Shown: positions 14,354-24,053, counted from the stretch's first letter. The stretch is DNA of 64,000 nucleotides from Peristeroidobacter soli (GCF_004138485.1 NZ_RYEV01000010.1:186001-250000), one strand, 5' to 3'. Notes: generated from the sequence alone by a model not told the origin. Translations and numbers: made by a program.

Positions 14354-16573
14354 CTAGAACTTATAACCTGCCGTCACGCCATACGTGCGCGGCGGCAGAT
14401 ACGTGCCGGTGATGGTGCGTGCCGTGGACGTTACATAGATGCCGGACACGATCATCTCATCCGAAAGATTCTTGCCCCAGAAATTGAGCGTGAACTTGCC
14501 GCCGGCGCCGGTGTACAGCAGGTTCGCGTCGTACAGGGTGTAGCCGTCCTGGCCAGTGACCTCGTCATTGAACTCCGTGTAGTACTGTTTGTCCCGGCTC
14601 GACACCACGCCCGTCAACGCAAGCGAGGCGCCACTGGTCAGCGGCCACTCGTACGTCGCTGACACCTCCGCGGTCCAATCCGGCGTGTTGCGAGGACGAT
14701 TGCCGGTCAGGTCCTCCGGCGGCAACGTCGAGCCGCCGGGCCCGAACAGCGCCGGATTGATCGGGTTCTGCGACAGGAACTTGTCGAAACGAATGTGATA
14801 ATAGGTGCCGGCGAACGACATCTTGAAATGATCGGTCGCGATCCAGCGGGTCTCGAGCTCGACCCCTTTGCCGTCGGTGGTGGCCGCGTTCTCGAGTCGC
14901 GCCGCATAGAACGGCGGCGCCGTGATGGCGTAAGTTCGGTCGTACTGTGCGTCCTCGACTTTGTATTTGAACGCGGCGATGTTGAGCATCAGCGAGTCCT
15001 TCAACAGCCAGCTCTTCAACCCCGCCTCCACGTTCTGGATGGTCTCGGGATTCACGAGGTTGGGCACGCGCTCGCCCAGGTTCGCGGTGCCGCTCTTGAA
15101 GCCTTCGGAGTACGTCGCGTACAGCATGACCGCATCGGCGGGACGCAACTCGATACCGAGCTCCGGAGAGAAGTCGGAATAGTCTCGCGACGCCCGTCGC
15201 ACCGGATCGTAGATGGCGGCCGGATCCACCGGGCTCGCCACCGCGAAATGATTCTCCATCGTGCGCTTCTCGGCGCTGTACCGAGCACCGGCCTTGATGG
15301 AAAACATCTTGGTCAGGTCATACGTGAAGTTCGTGAACAACGCCCACGCATCCACATCGAGCGTGGCTGGCACGATCACGCGAGAACGCGCCGGCTGTCC
15401 CACCGGGTCGCGACCCAGCAACACCAGGCTGTCGATGGCCTCGTTGAGGTAATAGGCGGCGGCGATGCCATGCAGCCGGTCGCCGTCATAGATGAGCTGC
15501 AGTTCCTGGGAGAACTGATCGTCGCCAATGGCCTGCAGCTGCGTCGTCGAAGTGGGCGCCGGCGGGAAGTTGCCATTGACCGTGTCCGAGACATCGAAGT
15601 CCTGGGTCAGCTGATCGTCGAACTCGCGATAGTTGGTCAGCGACTTGAACGAGATCGCATCGCTCATGCGCACCGTCAGCGTCGCGGTGGCCGCCCAGGT
15701 CTCGCTTTCGAACGTCGGCCGGAAGTCGCCGCCGGCATTGCGCGAGTGCGGCGACACGTTCGGCAGACCCGTCGCCCGCAGGCTCGGTAGCGGCGGATTG
15801 GGAAACATCGGCGCAATGAAGTGCACCGACTTGGTGTGATCGTCTTCCTTGGCGTACTCGCCACTCAACAGCAGATCCACGCCGTCGCCGAACTTGAACT
15901 GCAGGTGGCCGCGTGTGCCGATCACGTTGAGATCGTCGATGTCCTTGCCGGTGCCGGTGTGCTTGCCGTAACCGTCGTGATGTTGATAGTGAACGGCGAC
16001 TCGGCCGAGCACGCTGTCGGTCAGCGGCCCACTCAGCGCGGAGTCCAGGCCGTAGCTCAGATCGCTGCCGCCAACCGACACATTGGTGTATCCGCCAAAG
16101 GTCTGCGTTGGCTTCGCGGTCACGAGGTTGATCGATCCGCCGGTGGCATTGCGCCCATACAAGGTGCCCTGCGGGCCGCGCAGCGCTTCGACCCGTTCGA
16201 GGTCGAACAGCGAGGCGAACTGCGCCGCCGCCTGCGCGACCACAGCGCCATCGACGTGCAGCGCGACCGACGGATCGATGCCCGCGAACGAGCTGTTCAA
16301 ACCGACGCCACGAATGAACAGCTTCGCGAATGCGAAATCGTTGCCGAAAGTGACGCCCGGCACGCGGTGCTGCAGGTTCTCGAGGCTCGTAATGTTGCTG
16401 CGAAGAAGATCGTCCGCGGATACCGCCGTGACGGCGAGGCTCACATCCTGCAGCGACTGTTCGCGTTTCTGCGCCGTCACGATTATTTCTTCCAGCTCGG
16501 CGGCACGCGCCGTCAACGGCAGCGTCAACGTCAATGCCACAGCCATCATCGGAACTCGTCTTGATGAATACAC
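14354..16573 (-). CDS. TonB-dependent outer-membrane receptor
   Basis: A 739-residue receptor. With the GTG start at 16573, which has GGGGGG just upstream, the product has a signal peptide (residues 1-24, ending LTLPLTARA) and then ELEEIIVTAQKREQSLQDV, a TonB-box/plug opening common in sphingomonads and Steroidobacter-like bacteria. The plug (to about residue 170) contains LRGPQGTLYGRNATGG; the beta-barrel ends in GVTAGYKF with terminal phenylalanine. An ATG at 16549 is an alternative but would shorten the signal peptide. The open frame runs far upstream of the true start. Its position between a hydratase and an aromatic-acid MFS gene suggests import of a lignin-derived aromatic. Confidence 0.88.
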   Translation of the reverse strand: MYSSRRVPMMAVALTLTLPLTARAAELEEIIVTAQKREQSLQDVSLAVTAVSADDLLRSNITSLENLQHRVPGVTFGNDFAFAKLFIRGVGLNSSFAGIDPSVALHVDGAVVAQAAAQFASLFDLERVEALRGPQGTLYGRNATGGSINLVTAKPTQTFGGYTNVSVGGSDLSYGLDSALSGPLTDSVLGRVAVHYQHHDGYGKHTGTGKDIDDLNVIGTRGHLQFKFGDGVDLLLSGEYAKEDDHTKSVHFIAPMFPNPPLPSLRATGLPNVSPHSRNAGGDFRPTFESETWAATATLTVRMSDAISFKSLTNYREFDDQLTQDFDVSDTVNGNFPPAPTSTTQLQAIGDDQFSQELQLIYDGDRLHGIAAAYYLNEAIDSLVLLGRDPVGQPARSRVIVPATLDVDAWALFTNFTYDLTKMFSIKAGARYSAEKRTMENHFAVASPVDPAAIYDPVRRASRDYSDFSPELGIELRPADAVMLYATYSEGFKSGTANLGERVPNLVNPETIQNVEAGLKSWLLKDSLMLNIAAFKYKVEDAQYDRTYAITAPPFYAARLENAATTDGKGVELETRWIATDHFKMSFAGTYYHIRFDKFLSQNPINPALFGPGGSTLPPEDLTGNRPRNTPDWTAEVSATYEWPLTSGASLALTGVVSSRDKQYYTEFNDEVTGQDGYTLYDANLLYTGAGGKFTLNFWGKNLSDEMIVSGIYVTSTARTITGTYLPPRTYGVTAGYKF

Positions 16574-16614
16574 GGCAGCCCCCCTGTCGTATCGACCCTG
16601 TTTATTCGACCTCT

Positions 16615-17943
16615 CTAGCGACTCAGCGCCAGCCGCGGTGGCGCGGCCAGCATCGATCCTCTTAACAACCAGATGGATATCGCGGATAGCGCCGCCCCCA
16701 GCGCCATGATCGCGGCGACGCTCGGCCGGCTCGTGCCCGCCGCCATCAGCCAGCCGCCGAGCACCGGCCCCAACATGCCGCCGAAGCGACCGAGGCCGAT
16801 GGCGAGGCCCGTGCCCGTCGCGCGCAGGTGTGTCGGGAAGACACGAACGAACGTGGCGTAGAACCCGACCGCCGATGAATACAGAAACGCGCCGAGCACG
16901 AACGCGACGGCCTTGAGTGCAAACAGGTCGGGTTGCGTGCGGCCGAAGACGGCGAGCGACAGCGCGGTGAACAGCATCGCGCCGCTCGCAAGCGGCTTGA
17001 GATGAATGTGACGGGCCAGATAGCCGAGCAGCGCGCCCCCAAGGATTCCGCCCAGATTGGTCCACACCGACACCTCAGCGCCGACACTTGCGGTGAAGCC
17101 AAGCGCCGTGACGATGGACGGAATCCAGCCGAGCACGTAGTAGCACGTCATCATGTAAAGGAAATACGCGGCGCAGATCAGCGCCGTCTGCGCGATGAGC
17201 TCTTTGTCGAACCCAGCCCAAACATTCATGCGCGGCTGCCGCGAGCGAGCGGGCAGCTCAGAAATGGATGCTCGCCCCATACGGCCAAGAATCGCATTCA
17301 CGCGGCTCACTGCATCCGGCGAACGTTGGAACACCAGGAACTCGATGGACTCCGGCAAGCGCCACCCCACCACGATGAGGATCAGGGTCGACACCACACC
17401 ACCAAAGACGAAGACCGATCGCCAGTCGAACTCGGCAAGCAACCACGCCGAGGCCATGCCACCCAGCATGCCGCCCAAGGGATAGCCGATGGTCATGAGA
17501 CTGACGCAGAAGTCCCGACGCGCGTCGTTGGAATATTCGGCGACCATCGCGTTGATGGACGCGAGCATGCCGCCGATGCCGAGCCCGGTAACGACGCGCC
17601 AGAGCGACAGTGCGATGACGTCATCGGCGGTCGCGGACAACAGCATGCCCACCGTCATGAGCATCAGACACAACAGGATGATGGGACGACGTCCCACTGA
17701 GTCGGCGAGCGGGGCGAGCAGCAGCGATCCCACCGACATGCCGACGAGGCCCGTGGAGATGACGATGCCGAGCCCGCCCGGCCCCAGGCCCCATTCACGC
17801 GCGATGCCGGGACCGGCGAACGTGATCGCGAGAATGTCGAAGCCATCGAGTGCGTTGAGTGCCACGCAAATCGCGACCGCCACGATCTGGAACGAGCTCA
17901 TGGGCTCGCGACGCAGCTGCGCACTGGGATCGGCTGGCGTCAT
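16615..17943 (-). CDS. MFS transporter, aromatic acid:H+ symporter type (PcaK-like)
   Basis: A 442-residue 12-helix transporter. The first helix contains NALDGFDILA, the DG-D motif of the aromatic acid/H+ symporter (AAHS) family, and the loop after helix two has LADSVGRRPI. The start at 17943 (MTPADPSAQLRREP) is chosen because the upstream part of the open frame only overlaps the preceding gene. It lies 4 bp after that gene's stop. It would move the substrate across the inner membrane after the TonB receptor brings it through the outer membrane. Confidence 0.85.
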   Translation of the reverse strand: MTPADPSAQLRREPMSSFQIVAVAICVALNALDGFDILAITFAGPGIAREWGLGPGGLGIVISTGLVGMSVGSLLLAPLADSVGRRPIILLCLMLMTVGMLLSATADDVIALSLWRVVTGLGIGGMLASINAMVAEYSNDARRDFCVSLMTIGYPLGGMLGGMASAWLLAEFDWRSVFVFGGVVSTLILIVVGWRLPESIEFLVFQRSPDAVSRVNAILGRMGRASISELPARSRQPRMNVWAGFDKELIAQTALICAAYFLYMMTCYYVLGWIPSIVTALGFTASVGAEVSVWTNLGGILGGALLGYLARHIHLKPLASGAMLFTALSLAVFGRTQPDLFALKAVAFVLGAFLYSSAVGFYATFVRVFPTHLRATGTGLAIGLGRFGGMLGPVLGGWLMAAGTSRPSVAAIMALGAALSAISIWLLRGSMLAAPPRLALSR

Positions 17944-17947
17944 GTCT

Positions 17948-19129
17948 TCACCCACCGCTCTCGACGTGCAGAAGAAAACGCGCCTGACGGTGCGCGATAC
18001 GCCAGCGTCCGTCAGAGCATAGGCGCAGGGTATCCTCGAACTCGCCGACCACTTGCCGGGACTGCGCACGCCGTCCGAAATCGCCGATCTCATGATCCGT
18101 GCTGCCGGTCCACAGCAGCACATTGCTGATGGCGTGCGCTTCATCGGGCGCGCGCAGATCGACGACACTGCCGGACACCAGATGACGCGTCAGATAGGAC
18201 GCTGGCCGGGATCGGTAGGACGCGAGCAATGCGTCGACACCGCACAGTGGCTCCTTGCCGGGCCGCACGACCACCGCATCGCGCGTGAAGAACTGAGCGA
18301 AGCCGTCGAGATCGTTGGCGTCGAGTGTGAGCGCGGCCCGACGCACCACGTCGCGACACGCGGACTCGGCCAGCTCTCGTTCGAGCAGCGCGATGGGTCG
18401 CTGCCCCACCGCGATATCCCCCTTGCCGCTCAGCCATTCCGCCAACGCGGCCGTCACGGCCCCCGGTTGTTCGAGCGTACTCATGTGACCGCTTTCCTCG
18501 ATGATGCGCAGACGTGCGCCGCGCACGATCACGGCCATCTGCAAGTGTTGCGATAACGGACTCCAGCTGTCCTGGCGCCCGCAGGCCACGAGCGTCGGAC
18601 AATCGATCGCGAGCAGTTGCTCCATCGCGTTGGGTCTCGCCAGCAGCGCCCGGATCTGCGCGGCGAAGATGTCTGGCGTCTTGCGCTCGACCATGTCGAC
18701 GACGGACTCGAACAATGGCGAGTCGAGTCGCTTCGGATGCACCATGCCCTGCGCCCATCGCCTCCCCATGGCACGCATGCCATCGCGACGCGCCTCCTCG
18801 AGCAGCGCCATCCGCGATGTCTGTTCTGCTTCGCCCCCGGAGCCGGACAGACGTGGCTGCCAGCCGGAATCGAGCAAGGCGAGCCGCTCGATGCGATGAG
18901 GCGCGAGGCGCATCACTTCGAGCGCGACTCGCCCGCCCATCGAATGTCCCGCGAGCGCGAAGGTCGCGGCCGGCGCATCACGCAGGACGGCCTGCGCCAT
19001 CTCGGTGAGCGAGCTGATCGAACCATGATCCGCCACCCAGATTCGTGCGTGGCTCGCAAGCGCGCGGCGCTGTTCCGACCACACGAACTCATCGCACAGC
19101 AAGCCGGGAATCAGCACGAGCGTGGTCAT
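17948..19129 (-). CDS. Fusion protein: alpha/beta hydrolase plus SnoaL/NTF2-like domain
   Basis: A 393-residue two-domain protein. Residues 1 to about 235 are an alpha/beta hydrolase with nucleophile Ser63 in AGHSMGG, acid in CGRQDSWSP and His in EESGHMSTLE. Residues about 250-390 form an SnoaL-like domain (TLDANDLDGFAQFFTRDAV...VGEFEDTLRLCSDGRWRIAH). The start at 19129 overlaps the stop of the CoA ligase gene (ATGA). Such hydrolases often act on thioesters or lactones; the accessory domain may bind an aromatic ligand. The combination in one chain is not one I recognise. Confidence 0.8.
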   Translation of the reverse strand: MTTLVLIPGLLCDEFVWSEQRRALASHARIWVADHGSISSLTEMAQAVLRDAPAATFALAGHSMGGRVALEVMRLAPHRIERLALLDSGWQPRLSGSGGEAEQTSRMALLEEARRDGMRAMGRRWAQGMVHPKRLDSPLFESVVDMVERKTPDIFAAQIRALLARPNAMEQLLAIDCPTLVACGRQDSWSPLSQHLQMAVIVRGARLRIIEESGHMSTLEQPGAVTAALAEWLSGKGDIAVGQRPIALLERELAESACRDVVRRAALTLDANDLDGFAQFFTRDAVVVRPGKEPLCGVDALLASYRSRPASYLTRHLVSGSVVDLRAPDEAHAISNVLLWTGSTDHEIGDFGRRAQSRQVVGEFEDTLRLCSDGRWRIAHRQARFLLHVESGG

Positions 19130-20901
19130 GACAGCACCACCACGCCGGGCTCGTGATGAGCGGCATACAGCTGCTCGACCATTGCCTGGCGCGCAAGGAT
19201 TACGGCGCGCTGATTGATCGTGCCTTTGTCGGTGATTTCGCCGGCGGCCATCGAAGGCGGCTGTGTCAGCACGAGCGCACGTGTCACGCGCTGTGAGCCA
19301 CCGCCCGCTCGCTGCGACAATGTCCTCAGCAGCTCGGCGAGCCACGCCTGCACGTCGGAAAGCCGTTCGGCGGCGACACTCGGAAACACCAGCATGCCCA
19401 GCTCATCGCGATCCTGCCCGACGAACACCACGTCGTGGAGATATGGAGAGCCGGCCGCCAGCGCCGCCGCACGCATCGCGCCGACATTGACCCAGGTGCC
19501 GCTCGACAGCTTGAAATCCTCAGCGATACGACCATCGAAACGCAGCCCGAGCTGAGGCTGTGCCGGATCGATGAATACCGCGGCATCGCCGCTACGGAAG
19601 AAACCCTCCTCATCGAACGCCTCGCCACTGAGCTCGGGCTGACGCCAGTAACCCGGTGTGATGCTCGGCCCGCGATAGCGCACTTCGAGCTTCTCCGCGA
19701 CAGGTGCCAGTTTCACTTCGACACCCGGTGCGGGCAGGCCGATCACGCCCGGCTGCCACGTCGGCAGATGCGCGGAGATGGCGAACGGCGCGGTCTCCGT
19801 CATGCCCAGTCCCATGGTCATCGGCGTCTTGCGACCGCGCACCTGGATCGACATCTCATCGATCGCGTCCTGTACCGGTTTCGGCAGACCGGCGCCGGCG
19901 GGAAAGATCAATTTCATGCGGCTGAAGAAACGCGTACGCAGCGGCTCGTCACTGCGCATCGCGTCGGCCAGCATTTCCAAGCCTTTCGGCACGGTGTAGT
20001 AAACGCTGGAAGCGACCTCGCGAAGATTCGCCACCGTTTGCGCCATGCCCGCGGCCGTGGGCTTGCCGGCATCGATGTAGAGCGAGCCCCCGTGCGCGAG
20101 GACCGTTCCCATGTTCGCGTTGCCACCGGCCGTGTGATGCCACGGCAGCCAGTCCACCAGTACCGGCGGTTCCTCTTCGAGAAACGGATAGCACTGCGCA
20201 TACATGCGCTGGTTGCACGAGAGCATGCGATGCGTGTTGATCACCGCCTTCGGCATGCGCGTGGAGCCGGAGGTGAACATGAACTTCGCGATGGTATCGC
20301 CAGTCACGGCCTCGTGAGCGCGCTCGACCGCGTCGCTCGTCTCGCCCATCAGCGCTTCAAACGGTGTGTGATCTCGCGAAGTGAAACGGCCTTCGAGTGC
20401 GACCACTTCCGTCTGCGCCGGTACGGCCAGGGAGACCGGACGATCGAACGCTCGTGCATCCTCGGCATATACCAGCCCTGGCGTGAGCAGCGAGATGGCA
20501 TGCAGGACCCGTCTTGCTTCGGGATCGATGAGCGAATATGCCGGCGACAGCGGCGCGACCGGCACGCCGACATGCATGGCGGCGAAAGTGAGCAGCGCAT
20601 GCTCGATGCTGTTGCCGGAGAGAATCGCGAGCGGCCGCTCGGCACTCAAGCCCCGTTGCAGCAGGCCGGCGGCGATTCGCTGGATCTGTGCGAAGCCGGC
20701 AGAATAGCTGAGCTTGCGCCATTCGCCGAGGGCGTCGCGCTGAGCGAGCCAGATGGCCTCGGGACGTTCCCTTGCCCAGCGAGTGAGATATTCGGTGAAG
20801 CGACGCGGATAGGCACGCAGCGGATCGAGGGAACGCAGCAACCAGCATCCATCGATGCGTCGCTCAGCCACTCCTGCGTAGGGACCCAGCCGTGTGTCCA
20901 C
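19126..20901 (-). CDS. Feruloyl-CoA synthetase-like AMP-forming acyl-CoA ligase
   Basis: A 591-residue adenylate-forming ligase, GTG start at 20901 with GGGG five bases upstream. The phosphate-binding motif is MFTSGSTRMPKAVINT; the usual glycine of STG-PK is arginine here. VDWLPWHHTAGGN and GLGMTETAPFAIS are typical of the feruloyl-CoA synthetase subgroup, as is the C-terminal EITDKGTINQRAV holding the adenylation lysine. It probably activates a hydroxycinnamate-type acid. A paralogue lies at 39942. It heads a minus-strand series running down to 8634, probably one or more linked operons. Confidence 0.82.
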   Translation of the reverse strand: MDTRLGPYAGVAERRIDGCWLLRSLDPLRAYPRRFTEYLTRWARERPEAIWLAQRDALGEWRKLSYSAGFAQIQRIAAGLLQRGLSAERPLAILSGNSIEHALLTFAAMHVGVPVAPLSPAYSLIDPEARRVLHAISLLTPGLVYAEDARAFDRPVSLAVPAQTEVVALEGRFTSRDHTPFEALMGETSDAVERAHEAVTGDTIAKFMFTSGSTRMPKAVINTHRMLSCNQRMYAQCYPFLEEEPPVLVDWLPWHHTAGGNANMGTVLAHGGSLYIDAGKPTAAGMAQTVANLREVASSVYYTVPKGLEMLADAMRSDEPLRTRFFSRMKLIFPAGAGLPKPVQDAIDEMSIQVRGRKTPMTMGLGMTETAPFAISAHLPTWQPGVIGLPAPGVEVKLAPVAEKLEVRYRGPSITPGYWRQPELSGEAFDEEGFFRSGDAAVFIDPAQPQLGLRFDGRIAEDFKLSSGTWVNVGAMRAAALAAGSPYLHDVVFVGQDRDELGMLVFPSVAAERLSDVQAWLAELLRTLSQRAGGGSQRVTRALVLTQPPSMAAGEITDKGTINQRAVILARQAMVEQLYAAHHEPGVVVLS

Positions 20902-21019
20902 TCCATCCCCGCAAACTGTGATTCGTTATATTCGATCTCGTCGCCTGATTATTGAAATACTCCGGCGCCTCGCGCCAATACCGAACCGCGGCCAAGCGAT
21001 AAACTTTGTTGATAGAGCG
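20902..21019 (-). promoter_or_regulatory. Intergenic region upstream of the CoA ligase gene
   Basis: This 118-bp spacer is the largest gap in the first catabolic block and is AT-rich compared with its surroundings. It contains a direct repeat ATTCG-4-ATTCG (20932-20945) and a hairpin GGCGC-CTC-GCGCC near 20963. It is the likely site of the promoter for the ligase-to-amidohydrolase genes; no clear sigma-70 pair can be assigned. Confidence 0.35.
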
Positions 21020-21937
21020 CTAGCCGACCTCGAAACCGCCGTGCTGATCGAGCGTAAACTCACCGTCGCCTACGCGCTGGAGCCATTCACACGTTCGCAA
21101 GAAGCCGCCGAACGTGAAGAAGTGCAGTCCGTCATACAGATCGGGCCGCGACACGCCGGCCAGCGTGCGCATGAGCGGCTCCGGCCCGTGATCGCCAATG
21201 AGCTTGGCAAGCGACGTCGGCCGGGCACCGAGCGCGCGAATCGAGGGACCGACGCCACAGCGCACGGCGTAGCGAAGCAGCGTCGCGATACTCGCCGGGC
21301 CCGACAGGCCGCCGATGAGTCTCGCGGTGACACCGTCGGCGCGCAGGTTCGCGGCCCACTCCAGAAACGGCGGCGCTTCGAAGAAGAACTGTGTGAGCAA
21401 TGTGACTTCCAGCCCCGCCGCCTGCGCCAGCGTCACCTTCTCTCGCTCCGCCCGACGGATTTCGACCAGCGGCACTTTCGGATGGCCTTCGGGATGGCCC
21501 GCCATCGAGATCCGACTCAGTCCGTGGTTGCGAAGCTTTCCTGCATGCAAGACGTCGGCGGCGGCCGAGTACGGCCCCCTTGCCAGCGGATAATCGCCTG
21601 CGATCAGCAGAATCTCCGTCACTTCGGCGCGGCTCGCAGCGTCCAGCAGGAACGCATCGAGCGTGCGCTCGCTGTCCAGCAGACGCACCGGCACGTGCGG
21701 CACGGGCTCCCATCCCATCTCCCTCACGTCGCGACACGTATCGATCGTCTGCTGCCAGGTTTGTTTCGGCAGATGACTTACGTAAACCTTCTTCCCAGCT
21801 GGCAACAGCACGCGTGCCCGAGGCAGCAGCCGCGCGTCCTGGACGTTGATTTCGATGGAACACTCCCTCGCCAGCCGCGCAATGGTGGCGGGATCGACGA
21901 CGGAGGGCGCCATGGCCTCGACCTTCGGTTGTGTCAT
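21020..21937 (-). CDS. Methylenetetrahydrofolate reductase-like protein (MetF family)
   Basis: A 305-residue MTHFR-type TIM barrel. Family signs are SIEINVQDARLLPRA, VPHVPVRLL, LLIAGDYPLARGPYSAA and AGHPEGHPKVPL, matching the GD-P and HPEGHP segments of MetF proteins. The sequence diverges from housekeeping MetF, in line with a catabolic role running in reverse: oxidising the 5-methyl-THF produced by the LigM-like O-demethylase to methylene-THF. It lies 15 bp after purU on the same strand. The direction of reaction is inference. Confidence 0.75.
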   Translation of the reverse strand: MTQPKVEAMAPSVVDPATIARLARECSIEINVQDARLLPRARVLLPAGKKVYVSHLPKQTWQQTIDTCRDVREMGWEPVPHVPVRLLDSERTLDAFLLDAASRAEVTEILLIAGDYPLARGPYSAAADVLHAGKLRNHGLSRISMAGHPEGHPKVPLVEIRRAEREKVTLAQAAGLEVTLLTQFFFEAPPFLEWAANLRADGVTARLIGGLSGPASIATLLRYAVRCGVGPSIRALGARPTSLAKLIGDHGPEPLMRTLAGVSRPDLYDGLHFFTFGGFLRTCEWLQRVGDGEFTLDQHGGFEVG

Positions 21938-21952
21938 GCTCAGGTTGCGTTT

Positions 21953-22798
21953 TCAGCGAAAGATGACAGTGCGATGGCCGTTCAACAGGATGCGGTGTTC
22001 GACGTGCCACTTCACGGCACGTGCCAATACCGCACACTCCACGTCGCGCCCGGCGGCTGCGCAGTCCTCCACGCTCATGGCGTGATCGACGCGAGCCACG
22101 TCCTGTTCGATGATCGGCCCTTCATCGAGATCCTGCGTGACATAGTGAGCGGTGGCCCCGATCAGCTTGACGCCACGATCGTGCGCCTGCTGATGCGGTC
22201 TCGCTCCCTGAAAGCTCGGCAGGAACGAGTGATGGATGTTGATGGCGCGACCTTCGAGCGCCTGGCACAAAGCCGGCGAGAGAATCTGCATGTACCGCGC
22301 CAGCACGACCAGATCGACCTGCGCCTCGCCCACGATCTCCAGCAGCTGTTGCTCCTGGCGCGGTTTGTTCTCCGGGTTCACTGGCAGGTAATGAAACGGA
22401 ATGTCGTGAGCCGCGGCCAGCCGATAGAAGTCGCGATGGTTCGAGACGATGGCCGGGATCTCGATCGGAAGCGCGCCGATCCGATAGCGATACAGCAGGT
22501 CGTTGAGGCAGTGGCCGAAGCGGGAGACCATCAGCACGACCCGCTGCTTGCGCGCGACGTCGTAGCAGTTCCACTGCATGGAAAACTTCTCGGCGATGGG
22601 CGTGAACGCCGCCTGCAGAGCCGCCACCGAATGGCCCTGCTCGCTGTCGAAACAGACCCTCATGAAGAATCGCTGCGCCTGGTCGCCGAACTGCGCGCTC
22701 TCCACGATGTTGCAGTGGTGCTCGAGCAGGAAGCTCCCCACGGCGGCGACGATGCCCCTGCGGTCCGGGCAGGAAAGCCTGAGGATGTAGCGCGACAT
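21953..22798 (-). CDS. purU: Formyltetrahydrofolate deformylase PurU
   Basis: A 281-residue enzyme that hydrolyses 10-formyl-THF to formate and THF. An N-terminal ACT domain (MSRYILRLSCPDRRGIVAAV) precedes the formyltransferase-type domain with VLARYMQILSP, INIHHSFLPSFQGARPH and GATAHYVTQDLDEGPII. The start at 22798 gives the canonical PurU N-terminus; upstream in-frame sequence is not conserved-looking. Beside metF and in the same block as an O-demethylase, it would regenerate THF and dump excess one-carbon units as formate. Confidence 0.92.
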   Translation of the reverse strand: MSRYILRLSCPDRRGIVAAVGSFLLEHHCNIVESAQFGDQAQRFFMRVCFDSEQGHSVAALQAAFTPIAEKFSMQWNCYDVARKQRVVLMVSRFGHCLNDLLYRYRIGALPIEIPAIVSNHRDFYRLAAAHDIPFHYLPVNPENKPRQEQQLLEIVGEAQVDLVVLARYMQILSPALCQALEGRAINIHHSFLPSFQGARPHQQAHDRGVKLIGATAHYVTQDLDEGPIIEQDVARVDHAMSVEDCAAAGRDVECAVLARAVKWHVEHRILLNGHRTVIFR

Positions 22799-22893
22799 GC
22801 GGTGGATCTTCTCTCGAGGTCTCCCCCAACGCAGGCTATGCTCCCGCCCCTGGCCCTCATTCGGCAACACGATCTGGTGTATTGTCTCTATCC

Positions 22894-23820
22894 ATGAAAC
22901 AAATAGAACACGCGCTGGATCTGAACCTGCTCTATGTGCTCGTGGCGCTGGACGACTGCCGCAGCGTCAGCGACACCGCCCTGAAGCTGCATCGTAGCCA
23001 GCCCGCCGTGAGCGCCGCCTTGGGCAAGCTGCGTGGCTTCTTCGACGATCCCTTGTTCGTGCGCATCGGTAACAGCATGCAGCCCACCCCTCGCGGCCGG
23101 GGCATCGTGGAGTCGGCTCGCGGCATTCTCAGAAGCGTCGGCACCGATATCATCGCCGCGCCGGTCTTCGATCCGGCGGCCCTGACCGGACCGATCTCCC
23201 TCGCCATGTCCGATGTGGGCGAAATCGTCTTTCTGCCGAAGCTGCTGAAGAACCTGCGTCGCCTCGCGCCCCAGGCGAGCATCAGTGCGGTCAGCCTGCC
23301 GGCGGCCCAGATCGCCGAAGGGCTCGAAGCCGGCAGCGTCGATCTGGCGATGGGCTATTTTCCCGATCTGAAGAAAAACAATTTCTTTCAACAGGTGCTG
23401 TTCACGGATGGCTTCGTCGGCCTGTTGCGCGCCGACCATCCGTTGGCGGCGAAAAAACTCACCTTGAAGCAGTTCCTGCAATTGGAGCACGCGGTGGTTC
23501 GTGCCGAGAGCCGCAGCCAGGAGGTCATCGAGGGTTACCTCAAGCGCAAACGCATTCAACGCCGCGTCGTGCTGACGACACCCCACTTCGCGAGCGCCCC
23601 GGTGCTCGTCGCTCAGTCCGATCTCATGGTGACGGTACCGGAGCCGCTCGGCAACTATCTCTCATCCGCTTCCTCCGAAGTCCGCGTGGTCGGCCTGCCC
23701 TTCCCGTCACCGCGAATTCCCCTGCGCCAGTTCTGGCATCGCAAGTTTCATCACGACCCGCGCAGCCGCTGGCTGCGAACGCTGACCGCAGAATTGTTTC
23801 AAACGCCGGGCCGCGCCTGA
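22894..23820 (+). CDS. LysR-type transcriptional regulator
   Basis: A 308-residue regulator with an N-terminal HTH (DLNLLYVLVALDDCRSVSDT and LHRSQPAVSAALGKLRGFF) of the NodD/LinR-like subgroup and a C-terminal ligand-binding domain. The ATG at 22894 starts MKQIEHALDLNLL; a TTG at 22882 is in frame. It is divergent from purU-metF across 95 bp, the classic geometry for a LysR regulator and its target, so it may control those genes or the block behind them. Confidence 0.85.
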   Translation: MKQIEHALDLNLLYVLVALDDCRSVSDTALKLHRSQPAVSAALGKLRGFFDDPLFVRIGNSMQPTPRGRGIVESARGILRSVGTDIIAAPVFDPAALTGPISLAMSDVGEIVFLPKLLKNLRRLAPQASISAVSLPAAQIAEGLEAGSVDLAMGYFPDLKKNNFFQQVLFTDGFVGLLRADHPLAAKKLTLKQFLQLEHAVVRAESRSQEVIEGYLKRKRIQRRVVLTTPHFASAPVLVAQSDLMVTVPEPLGNYLSSASSEVRVVGLPFPSPRIPLRQFWHRKFHHDPRSRWLRTLTAELFQTPGRA

Positions 23821-24053
23821 CGGGCGCTCGTAGAGCGAGAGGGTGATGTTGCGCACCGCTGTTGCCGGCGGCGGCCCTCGTTGCAGGAGTTTTCATTAGC
23901 CGCGCCTCCGCAGTCGCGGCCGATGTCGAACATTCCTCGACAAAACCTGCTCGGCAGGTCGCGAGATGCGCCGCGATGCGGGTGAAGCGGAACAACGCTC
24001 GGCAATCCACGTTGTCTCTTGCCTCCCGCAATCAACCTCATCCCAGGTGTTTC
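23821..24053. promoter_or_regulatory. Spacer upstream of the catalase gene
   Basis: A 233-bp region after the LysR gene and before katE. It has a short hairpin ACCTGC-TCG-GCAGGT at 23945-23959. The catalase frame stays open through most of it, but composition is irregular and nothing upstream of 24054 resembles a catalase N-terminus. It most likely holds the katE promoter; no OxyR-type or sigma site is evident by eye. Confidence 0.35.

Noticed and set aside
16574-17065. Upstream extension of the first TonB receptor frame
   Set aside because: These codons lie opposite or out of frame within the MFS gene; the signal peptide and ribosome site place the start at 16573.
19435-20955. 506-codon plus-strand frame opposite the first CoA ligase
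   Set aside because: Antisense shadow of a gene with intact adenylation motifs.
20894-22897. 667-codon open frame on the plus strand across metF and purU
   Set aside because: It lies wholly opposite well-identified genes (metF-like, purU) and resembles no protein; GC-rich third positions explain its length.
23862-24053. N-terminal extension of the catalase by about 64 residues
   Set aside because: The frame is open, but the extra sequence has no signal peptide or conserved motif, and the ATG at 24054 gives a start of reasonable composition.
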